Source: Bacteroides sp. CAG:530 (GTDB taxonomy: Bacteria > Bacteroidota > Bacteroidia > Bacteroidales > Bacteroidaceae). Taken from it: DNA of 12,917 nucleotides. Positions 6,423 to 12,917 of this stretch are shown piece by piece. The notes under the pieces were generated by a model. The model saw only the letters and a list, made by a program, of their open reading frames with translations. It had not been told where the DNA came from and searched no databases. The number at the start of each line of letters is the position of its first letter. Within the stretch, counting starts at the first letter, position 1. A program made the position numbers and the translations under genes. The stretch is taken from positions 90,172-103,088 of the forward strand of contig FR881251.1 in NCBI GenBank assembly GCA_000434735.1. Reading direction: 5' to 3'.

Positions 6423-8600
6423 ATGAATAAAAGATTTTTAATATCGATTTTTACTTTATCATTGATGATAATAGGCCTTGCTAGCTGCGTCAATGACAAC
6501 GTAACGGGTGGAAAACCTCTACCCAAAGGCACTGAATTTGATTTCGGTACAACGGTAGACGCTAACCTTTCGCGCACATACTACGACCCTACAGACGTAG
6601 CAAACCCTAAAGCTACTTATTGGAAAATCTTCTGGAACTATCAGGATCCGCTAGACCAAGTTTATATTTATTCTCCGCAAGCCATGACAGGCCGCCAACA
6701 GGCTGCATACACTGTTCATGGTGTGAAAGACCAGCATTCGGCTACAGCTACCAAGAATAGTGAAATAGGTATTCAGTTGAGCGATGCCAATACATACGAT
6801 TTCTACGGAATGTATCCTGCTCAGAATGTTAAAGCTAACAGCGGCAGCGGACATTCGCTTAGTGCTACTATGCCTATTTTCCAGACTGCGTCTACAACAG
6901 AAATAATGAATAGTGAAACTAATGTAGGTAATCTTGAGACTACTGCCGATATGAACAGTGCACTCATGATTGCAAAGGTATCTGGTTTCATACCTAGCAC
7001 TCAGAATAATGCTAAAGTAAATTTGCAGTTCGAGCCATTTGCTACTACGCTTAATGTTACCGTAAATGGTATAGAGCAAAGCAACTTTAATTATAAAGTA
7101 CTTATCACTTCTATCATCATAGAAGCTGATGCTCCTATTGCCGGTGACTTTACGTATAATTACGAGACTGAAGCTATAACATTCGGAGAGAATGCGTCTA
7201 ACTTCATCAGAATCGATACGAGATTTAAGGATGCTGCTGGCCACCAAATTGGTGTACCTATGGGCCCTGACAGTAAGCTCAATGTACGTGCATTTATGAT
7301 TCCTAATCCTAATGTTAAGAGTTTGAAGGTTAAGGTGGTTACTAGTGCTGCGCAGACTTTGACCAAGACTTTGAATATGACTAATTTCAAAAAGAGCCAG
7401 ATTCATTTTGCTAAACTTCCGAAAATCAATGCCAGCAACCTACAGTTCGACTACAAGATTTGGTTGTCACAGCTAGACCCGAATATCTATCTTTCTGAAA
7501 TCTCAATGCCGGGTTCTGCACTGACATTCAGCTATAAATTGAGTAAAGATTACCAAAAGACTCAGACTTTGGATTTAACAAAACAGTTTGAGAATGGTAT
7601 ACGTGTATTCCAGTTCCATGTAAACACTGTTAATCAGACATCTACTTATGATGGCGGTTCTACATCTGTAGGTATTGCTCTTCCTGACGGCACACCAATG
7701 GAGAAAGATGGCGGTGGCTACTGGACTATTGAAGATGCAATTAATGCGCTCAATTCTGAAATGAAAGGACTCCATAAAGACGAGTTCTGTGTAGTTGCTA
7801 TTTCCGACTGGATAGCTAAACCTGTAACTACTGCAAAGATGACCACTTTGTACAACCGATTAAAAGCTGTACTTAATAAAGCTGGAGAAAAGGGTTTGGT
7901 TGCAACTAATGTCAGCCCAAACACCACTATTGCTGACGTTAAGGGTAAAGTAATTTTCAAGGTTCAGCTTAACGGTTCATACACAGATGCATGGCCACAG
8001 TTGGCAGGAGCAGATGTATGGATGAACATCTTTAAAAATGATGCCAATACAAATGTATTCTATTCACCAATGCCATTTGGTGAACTTCCTGCTACAGATG
8101 CCGGCGGTCTTAATGCTTCTAATCTAACAGGAACCATGAATTTCATCTATTCTGAAGTTGCAGCCCCAGTACAATCTATAGGTGGTTTCTCTTATAAAGA
8201 CGGGGTTAAAGATTGTGTAACAAACGTTCTCGCCGCTTACGCTAATAACTACAGCTCAAGTGAGCATAGAAACTTCTCAATGACATATTTGGGTGGTCAA
8301 GGTGCAAAAAATTTTATTGGTACTAAATATTACCTCCCATCCCAAATTGCTCAAGACCTGAATACAATTTGGCTTAACTATATCAGAGCGAATACACAGA
8401 ACACTACAGATGACTTGAGAACTAAGCCTTGGGGTTGGGTTATGCTTAACTGTGTAGGTACAGAGCCAACTACATCTTGGTGTATTGAGGCTGTAATTAG
8501 ACACAATGCCGACCCAGTATTCAAGCTTCAGCGTAGGTCTGAAAAAGCAAGACATTCTGGTGATACTCAGGGAACTACCAACGGTGGATCTATATTCTAA
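6423..8600 (+). CDS. Lipoprotein with fimbrillin-like N-terminus and degenerate PI-PLC-like domain
   Basis: A 725-residue lipoprotein with signal MNKRFLISIFTLSLMIIG and lipobox LASC (C22), followed by VNDN, an acidic start compatible with surface export. Residues about 35-335 look like a fimbrillin (Mfa-like) region: SRTYYDP, then WKIFWNYQDPLDQVYIYS. From W347 the layout is that of a PI-PLC X-type domain: IWLSQL, LSEISMPGS, TQTLDLTKQFENGIRVFQFHV, TIEDAINAL, VKGKVIFKVQL and a late WGWVMLNCVG strand. The PGTHDS motif that carries a catalytic His in active enzymes reads P363-G-S-A-L-T here, the Asp and Arg of the usual FDIR motif are Q397 and H399, and no HG motif is seen. It is thus probably a non-catalytic binding or structural domain. 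The end is unusually basic (LQRRSEKARHSG). The domain call is by eye, from pattern spacing. Confidence 0.78.
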   Translation: MNKRFLISIFTLSLMIIGLASCVNDNVTGGKPLPKGTEFDFGTTVDANLSRTYYDPTDVANPKATYWKIFWNYQDPLDQVYIYSPQAMTGRQQAAYTVHGVKDQHSATATKNSEIGIQLSDANTYDFYGMYPAQNVKANSGSGHSLSATMPIFQTASTTEIMNSETNVGNLETTADMNSALMIAKVSGFIPSTQNNAKVNLQFEPFATTLNVTVNGIEQSNFNYKVLITSIIIEADAPIAGDFTYNYETEAITFGENASNFIRIDTRFKDAAGHQIGVPMGPDSKLNVRAFMIPNPNVKSLKVKVVTSAAQTLTKTLNMTNFKKSQIHFAKLPKINASNLQFDYKIWLSQLDPNIYLSEISMPGSALTFSYKLSKDYQKTQTLDLTKQFENGIRVFQFHVNTVNQTSTYDGGSTSVGIALPDGTPMEKDGGGYWTIEDAINALNSEMKGLHKDEFCVVAISDWIAKPVTTAKMTTLYNRLKAVLNKAGEKGLVATNVSPNTTIADVKGKVIFKVQLNGSYTDAWPQLAGADVWMNIFKNDANTNVFYSPMPFGELPATDAGGLNASNLTGTMNFIYSEVAAPVQSIGGFSYKDGVKDCVTNVLAAYANNYSSSEHRNFSMTYLGGQGAKNFIGTKYYLPSQIAQDLNTIWLNYIRANTQNTTDDLRTKPWGWVMLNCVGTEPTTSWCIEAVIRHNADPVFKLQRRSEKARHSGDTQGTTNGGSIF

Positions 8601-8607
8601 ATATCTC

Positions 8608-8654
8608 AGCCCGGTGAGGAAGAACGCTCGTTATTCCTCTCCGGGCTTGAAATG
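8608..8654 (+). terminator. Hairpin terminator after the PI-PLC-like lipoprotein gene
   Basis: The arms at 8608-8621 and 8634-8647 pair over 14 bases with one mismatch (T8615 against T8640) around a 12-base loop, starting 8 bases after the stop codon. The tail is only weakly T-rich (TGAAATGTTTT), but the stem is strong and GC-rich and well placed for termination or 3'-end protection. Confidence 0.7.
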
Positions 8655-8691
8655 TTTTAAATAGATTTACGCCATTTGACGTTGACAGTAC

Positions 8692-8723
8692 TTAGAAAAT
8701 AATCAATTGTTGCAACATATTTG
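8692..8723 (+). promoter_or_regulatory. Weak promoter candidate before the GH27 lipoprotein gene
   Basis: CATATTTG at 8716-8723 differs from the Bacteroidetes -7 consensus TAnnTTTG only in the first base. TTAG at 8692-8695 matches three of four -33 bases with a 20-base spacer. The preceding hairpin terminator makes a separate promoter for the downstream gene likely. The 158-base gap holds nothing else except a 10-base palindrome at 8708-8717. Confidence 0.3.
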
Positions 8724-8758
8724 CAAGCTAACCCCTTGCGAAACTCTTAAAAACAACC

Positions 8759-11287
8759 ATGAAAAACATGATTTCTACAAAATTTACAACATTGCTGGCC
8801 GCATCAGCGTTTCTATTTGCTTGTGATGCCTACGAAGAGCATTCATTGCCTGGAGTATATAACACAGTAATAGAGGCTAATTGCTCAGCACCAACTTCTG
8901 ACGGCGTGGAATCGCGCACTGCTGTCGATCCCACAGAATATCTATCAGAAGAACTTGGTGTAAATTGGTTGCCGGGCGACAAAATCGGTGTATTCGGAAA
9001 GACTACAACCAATGCCTGCTTTATCAACCAAAGCAATACCGAAACAGCCTCAACTTCGTTTGCAGGTAACTTACAGAACCGTGAAGTTCCTGTTTACGCT
9101 TATTACCCATATACTGAAACCGCAGGCAATAACCCGACGGCTATCAAAGGAAATCTTCCACTGATACAGCATTATTCTACTGTCACTCGTCAATTAGAAG
9201 GCGACTGGAAAGTGGGTAGACCTCAAGAAGGCTCATCTTCCAAGTTCACCTTTAAATATATCTTGACTTGCTTAAAACTTGATATTAACGCCGATGGTAC
9301 CGACATAGCCGGCGAAAAGCTGCAAAGCATATCGCTTACTATTCCGGAGACACAACTCGGCGGTGATTTTACTTGCAATCTTACAAACTATACCATCAAT
9401 CTTATACCTGCTACTAACGCTTCAACCATCACGATGGAATTGACAGACCAGCCTATGCTGACAACTTCTACATTCCACGGATATATGAGCGTGGCTCCTG
9501 TTAATGGTATTTATGGCAAGAATATGAAGGTAGAAATAAAGACCAACCTTCATATCATCACTTTCGAAGAAGCGCTTAAGATAAATGAATTCAAGGCTAA
9601 CACATATTATACCGTGCCCCTCAACTTAAAACGTTTTGCAGATAAGTGGACTATAGTACCTAACCCTGAAGCAAAGGAAGAAAACGCAGATTGGGTTCCC
9701 GGTTTGCAAAGCCACTTGGCATGTGCCAACACTGTTTTCGCCATTGCCGGACAGCCGTTCATGCATAAGATTCGTGTTCCGCAGAGCACATCGCAGATCG
9801 CTCATGCTGTAGTTCCTGTTAAAGACGGTATTAAGCGTGCTTACAATCTGCCCGAAGGACTTACTTGGAACGCTGATCGTTGCCTGGTACAAGGTACAGC
9901 ACCAGTTGCAGGAGACTATATTTACTCTGTAGAATTCACTGTAGGAAATACTACCTATAAAGAAGGAATCAAACTTCACGTTGCCGCTACCGCCAACGAA
10001 CTCCTATCGCCTACCCCTATGATGGGCTGGCAGACATGGAATGTATTCAAGGGTAACATTGGATACGATATGCTGGCCAAGCAATTGGAAGGAATGAAAA
10101 GCAAGGGCCTCATCGATGCCGGATACAAGTACTTCGGTATTGACGACTGCTGGCAGGTGAAAAACCAAAACGACAACGGACATCAAATTCCGGATGAAGC
10201 TAAGTTCCCATCAAAGAACGGTGTAAACGGCATGAAACGCATGTCCGACTTGATTCATCAATATGGACTGAAGGCAGGTATCTACTCTGACTGCGGAACC
10301 AAGACTTGCGAAAAGCATTTCGCATCGTATGGTTATGAAGAACTTCATGCACAAGACTATAAAGACTGGGGATACGACTTCTTGAAAGAAGACTGGTATT
10401 TCGATCTCGATATGGCTCCTACCGGTGCAACTAAACGTACTTTCAAAAAAGGAGATATCACCAGCTATTGGAATACACGCGAAATGGCACAGCAGCTCTA
10501 CACCAAGATGGGTATGGCACTTAAGGAACGCGGCTTGATGCTATATATGTGCGAATGGGGTATTCACGACCCATGGAAGTGGGGAGCGGAAACTGGTGCT
10601 ACTTGCTGGCGTACTACTTACGACCATCGCGATGGATGGTGGGGAGAATATGGCAAATTAGGGAATTATTCTGATAAGAACGACGGTGGTATCGGTGTAC
10701 ACAATACTATCGGACTGATGCGTAACTTATGGCCGTATGTAGGTATCAACCGTTACAATGATGCCGACATGATTTGTGTAGGTATCCGCGGTACAGGTAC
10801 AGCATCGAGCGATTACGTTTACAATCAGCCTAACGGTCTTACATCTGATGAAGCTGAAACATCGTTTGCTATGTGGTGTATGTGGAGCTCGCCTATCCTA
10901 CTTGGCTTTGATATGACAAGAGATATGACTTCTACTGAATTGGCACACGACCTTGCGTTGGTTAAGAATCAAGAACTGATTGCCATCAATCAGGACCCAA
11001 TGGGTCAAGGTGCTGAGTTCATAAAGAACGAAAACGGCATAGATTATTATCAAAAGGACCTTGCTAATGGTGATGTAGCTATTGCAGCTATTAACATCAG
11101 CGATAAAAACGCTACTTACAACATCTCTATTGCCGACTTCGACGCTCTCGACAAGACCGCTGCTTACTCGGCAAAAGACTTGATAAATCATCTAACCGCA
11201 AGTACACAGACCCTCACCGCAAGTACCCCTCTTACAGGACAGGTTGTGAAACACGGTACTTTTATTGTAAGATTGAAAAAACAATAA
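8759..11287 (+). CDS. Lipoprotein GH27 alpha-galactosidase with fimbrillin-like N-terminus
   Basis: An 842-residue lipoprotein with lipobox LFAC (C22), followed by DAYEE, an acidic stretch typical of Bacteroidetes surface lipoproteins. Residues about 30-300 resemble the fimbrillin family (SRTAVDP, then GVNWLPGDKIGVFG). Residues about 330-410 look like a putative Ig-type domain (LPEGLTW, then LVQGTAPVAGDYIYSVEF). The GH27 barrel begins at MMGWQTWN (421-428). It has the substrate-binding D462/D463 of IDDCW, the likely nucleophile D545 in FLKEDW and the likely acid/base D622 in WRTTYD, with the same spacing from WR as in human alpha-galactosidase A. A C-terminal beta domain (about 745-842) ends the protein. 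It should release terminal alpha-linked galactose (possibly alpha-N-acetylgalactosamine) outside the cell or in the periplasm. No SusC/SusD pair, regulator or other glycosidase lies nearby, so it is not in a usual polysaccharide utilisation locus here. Confidence 0.9.
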   Translation: MKNMISTKFTTLLAASAFLFACDAYEEHSLPGVYNTVIEANCSAPTSDGVESRTAVDPTEYLSEELGVNWLPGDKIGVFGKTTTNACFINQSNTETASTSFAGNLQNREVPVYAYYPYTETAGNNPTAIKGNLPLIQHYSTVTRQLEGDWKVGRPQEGSSSKFTFKYILTCLKLDINADGTDIAGEKLQSISLTIPETQLGGDFTCNLTNYTINLIPATNASTITMELTDQPMLTTSTFHGYMSVAPVNGIYGKNMKVEIKTNLHIITFEEALKINEFKANTYYTVPLNLKRFADKWTIVPNPEAKEENADWVPGLQSHLACANTVFAIAGQPFMHKIRVPQSTSQIAHAVVPVKDGIKRAYNLPEGLTWNADRCLVQGTAPVAGDYIYSVEFTVGNTTYKEGIKLHVAATANELLSPTPMMGWQTWNVFKGNIGYDMLAKQLEGMKSKGLIDAGYKYFGIDDCWQVKNQNDNGHQIPDEAKFPSKNGVNGMKRMSDLIHQYGLKAGIYSDCGTKTCEKHFASYGYEELHAQDYKDWGYDFLKEDWYFDLDMAPTGATKRTFKKGDITSYWNTREMAQQLYTKMGMALKERGLMLYMCEWGIHDPWKWGAETGATCWRTTYDHRDGWWGEYGKLGNYSDKNDGGIGVHNTIGLMRNLWPYVGINRYNDADMICVGIRGTGTASSDYVYNQPNGLTSDEAETSFAMWCMWSSPILLGFDMTRDMTSTELAHDLALVKNQELIAINQDPMGQGAEFIKNENGIDYYQKDLANGDVAIAAINISDKNATYNISIADFDALDKTAAYSAKDLINHLTASTQTLTASTPLTGQVVKHGTFIVRLKKQ

Positions 11288-11305
11288 ACATTCTCTCTCA
11301 TCTCA

Positions 11306-11352
11306 GTGTCGATGCTCCATTATATATTATATATAATAAGGAGTGTCGACAC
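11306..11352 (+). terminator. Long hairpin between the GH27 and OmpA genes (terminator-like)
   Basis: The outer arms 11306-11318 and 11340-11352 pair over 13 positions, two of them G-T wobbles. Inside, 11319-11326 and 11330-11337 form an A/T-only 8-base stem with a TTA loop, leaving two unpaired bases (11338-11339). It starts 18 bases after the GH27 stop. There is no T-run on the + strand (the tail is ATTTAAAA), so it may terminate weakly, protect the 3' end, or act in the leader of the OmpA gene 45 bases downstream. Confidence 0.55.
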
Positions 11353-11397
11353 ATTTAAAAAAAGGAAAAAGAATAATTATTAATATCTGATAGAATT

Positions 11398-12468
11398 ATG
11401 AACAAGAAAATCTTTTTAACTGCTTTATGCGCAGTGGCTATTAGTCCGGCATTTGCGCAGACTTCCAATGTGGAAGAGAAGGTAGAATACAGTGCTGATA
11501 AGTACAAAGTAGAAACAAACCGTTTCTGGAACAACTGGTTCATCAGCCTTGGCGCAGGTGGACAGGTTTACTTTGGCGACCACGATAAACAAATCGATTT
11601 GAAGAAACGCATCGCTCCGGCATTGGATGTGGCTGTTGGTAAATGGTTCACTCCGGGCATCGGAATCAGATTCATGTACTGCGGACTGAAGAGCAAGGGT
11701 GCTACACAGGATGTTATCTCTACACCTGCACACTCTACAGGCGAAAATGTTCCCGGTAAAGACGGACACGGAGAATATCTGCGTTATTCTAAATATAAAA
11801 TGGGTAACCTCCATGCAGACGTTATGTTCAACGTGCTGAACCTCTTTGGCGGATATAACGAAAACCGCAAGTGGGACCTCAGTCCGTATGCTGGTTTGGG
11901 TTGGGCACGTGTGTACGATTCTCCATCTTCTAAAGAAGTAAGCGCCAACATCGGTGTGCTTACATCTTGGCACTTCTGCAAATCGTTGGCGTTGAACCTC
12001 GATGTACGCGGTATGTTTGTTAACGACCGCTTCGACGGTGAGGATGGCGGACGTTCCGGCGAAGGTAACCTCTCGGCTACATTGGGATTGAGCTACAAAT
12101 TCAAACAGCGTGGTTGGAACCGCAGCAAGACTGTTTACCGTTACGATTACGGAGATTTGGAAGGTATGCGTCAGAAGCTTAACGATATGAGTGCCGAAAA
12201 CGAACGCTTGAAACAAGCTATTGCCGACGGCGACAGACAGAGAGCGCACAACCACGCAAGATTCGGCAACACTTGGATTGAGCTACAAATTCAAACAGCG
12301 CGGATGGGACCGCAGCAAGACTGTTTACCGCTACGACTACGGAGATTTGGAATCAATGCGCCAGAAGCTGAACGATATGAGCGCCGAAAACGAACGCTTG
12401 AAACAAGCCATTGCCGACGGCGACAGACAGAGAGCGCACAACCACGCAAGAAAGATTGCCTCTGCTAA
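11398..12468 (+). CDS. OmpA-family outer-membrane protein, N-terminal part, frameshifted
   Basis: As it stands the frame gives 356 residues: a signal peptide (MNKKIFLTALCAVAISPAFA, cleaved before Q21), an outer-membrane beta-barrel (about 30-240, with alternating strands such as WFISLGAGGQVYFG and LSATLGLSYKF) and a coiled linker (MRQKLNDMSAENERLKQAI). After R288 it runs out of frame into the second copy of a near-duplicated segment and ends with an unrelated tail (ending KKDCLC). Skipping bases 12262-12451 joins R288 to KIASAN and gives one 398-residue protein with a complete OmpA domain. The intact form would link the outer membrane to peptidoglycan. The true start is clear: this ATG directly precedes the signal peptide. 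Whether the break exists in the living genome or comes from assembly cannot be decided here. Confidence 0.85.
   Translation: MNKKIFLTALCAVAISPAFAQTSNVEEKVEYSADKYKVETNRFWNNWFISLGAGGQVYFGDHDKQIDLKKRIAPALDVAVGKWFTPGIGIRFMYCGLKSKGATQDVISTPAHSTGENVPGKDGHGEYLRYSKYKMGNLHADVMFNVLNLFGGYNENRKWDLSPYAGLGWARVYDSPSSKEVSANIGVLTSWHFCKSLALNLDVRGMFVNDRFDGEDGGRSGEGNLSATLGLSYKFKQRGWNRSKTVYRYDYGDLEGMRQKLNDMSAENERLKQAIADGDRQRAHNHARFGNTWIELQIQTARMGPQQDCLPLRLRRFGINAPEAERYERRKRTLETSHCRRRQTESAQPRKKDCLC
12073..12451 (+). repeat. Near-identical tandem segment within the OmpA gene (offset 190 bp)
   Basis: Copy 1 is 12073-12261 and copy 2 is 12263-12451, 189 bases each, with a single extra T at 12262 between them. By my count they differ at 15 positions. 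Only two residues change (Asn to Asp after RGW, Gly to Ser before MRQK); all other differences are synonymous. The 190-base offset is not a multiple of three and causes the frameshift. Confidence 0.93.
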
Positions 12469-12784
12469 CTTAGTAACATTCAAGATTAACAAGTCATCGT
12501 TGAGCAACGAAGCACGTGTTAACTTGGGCATGATGGCAGAAATCATCAAGTCGGGCGATCCGGATGCTGTATACGTAGTAACAGGATATGCCGATGCAGG
12601 TACAGGTAGCAAGAAGGGCAACGAACGCTTGAGTAAGGAACGTGCAGAAAGCGTCTACAACTGTCTGGTTAAAGAATTCGGTGTTAGCGAAAAGCAGCTC
12701 CGCATAGATTATAAAGGTGGTGTAGATAACATGTTCTACAACGATCCACGCTTGAGCCGTGCCGTAATTACAAAAGCAGAATAA
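12263..12784 (+). pseudogene. OmpA-family protein, C-terminal peptidoglycan-binding part, separated by frameshift
   Basis: This frame (+1 relative to the gene start at 11398) carries the last barrel strand (SATLGLSYKFKQRGWDRS), the coiled linker, and the full OmpA C-terminal domain. The domain shows LVTFKINKSSLSNEA, TGYADAG and GNERLSKERAESV; in the rejoined 398-residue numbering the peptidoglycan-contact residues would be D336 and R352, with N345 also conserved. The frame has no plausible start of its own: a TTG at 12221 precedes the duplicate, and the first ATG (12356) lies inside the linker with no signal peptide, so the domain could not reach the periplasm if translated alone. It is the downstream half of the OmpA gene rather than a separate gene. 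Confidence 0.82.
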
Positions 12785-12820
12785 AAACATTTAGATGGCA
12801 GTGATGCCGTCTCTCATATA

Positions 12821-12854
12821 AAAAGAAGGTGCATGTGCGCACCTTCTTTTTTTT
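12821..12854 (+). terminator. Intrinsic terminator after the OmpA gene
   Basis: GAAGGTGC (12825-12832) pairs with GCACCTTC (12839-12846) around a 6-base loop. The stem extends by A-T pairs into the flanking A and T runs, and eight Ts (12847-12854) follow. It lies about 40 bases after the stop codon. The A-run before and T-run after make it potentially bidirectional. The 63 bases beyond it show no recognisable feature. Confidence 0.92.
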
Positions 12855-12917
12855 GTAATCCTACAAACGTGATCTTTACTAAAAAATCTATCGCTTATAT
12901 TATTGAAGTTGTCTCAC

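Noticed and set aside
8759..11287. Polysaccharide utilisation locus around the alpha-galactosidase
   Set aside because: No SusC/SusD pair, sensor-regulator or other glycoside hydrolase is present in the window.
12221..12262. TTG start giving a separate 187-residue OmpA protein
   Set aside because: The codons before the repeat copy are out-of-frame sequence of the first copy, and there is no signal peptide, so this is a fragment of one disrupted gene.

Overview
The window looks like a chromosomal piece of a member of the Bacteroidales (Bacteroides, Prevotella, Phocaeicola or a relative; the genus cannot be fixed by reading). The reasons are a Bacteroidetes-type -7 box (TAnnTTTG), two fimbrillin-like lipoproteins with an acidic residue just after the lipid cysteine, a Wza/Wzc-type export pair of the Bacteroidetes kind with a tyrosine-rich tail on the kinase, and moderate G+C. 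Every gene supported here is on the + strand.

Region 1 (1-6038) is the end of a surface polysaccharide locus and reads as one tight operon. It holds the 3' part of an initiating sugar-phosphate transferase, then three small accessory genes (a PqqD-like protein, a DxD nucleotidyltransferase and an HPr-kinase-like P-loop protein), then a Wza-like outer-membrane export lipoprotein and a Wzc-like co-polymerase/tyrosine autokinase. The first and last two genes start, polymerise and export the glycan. The middle trio has a combination otherwise known from peptide-modification and exosortase-type loci, and its job here is unknown.

Region 2 (6039-8650) starts with a probable promoter at 6093-6100. 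It contains a 66-residue protein of unknown function and a 725-residue lipoprotein. The lipoprotein joins a fimbrillin-like N-terminal half to a domain with the layout of phosphatidylinositol-specific phospholipase C (PI-PLC) whose catalytic positions are lost. A strong hairpin at 8608-8647 closes the unit.

Region 3 (8651-11352) holds one large lipoprotein: a fimbrillin-like N-terminus, an Ig-like spacer and a GH27 alpha-galactosidase domain with its key residues intact. A long hairpin follows it. The two neighbouring lipoproteins thus use the same kind of N-terminal module to carry different C-terminal domains.

Region 4 (11353-12917) holds an OmpA-family porin/peptidoglycan-binding gene. 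A 190-base-offset near-duplicate (about 92% identical, mostly synonymous changes) breaks its reading frame; removing one copy restores a 398-residue protein. This is either a real disruption or a join of two strain alleles during assembly. An intrinsic terminator follows at 12821-12854. No tRNA, rRNA, CRISPR array or insertion sequence was seen.
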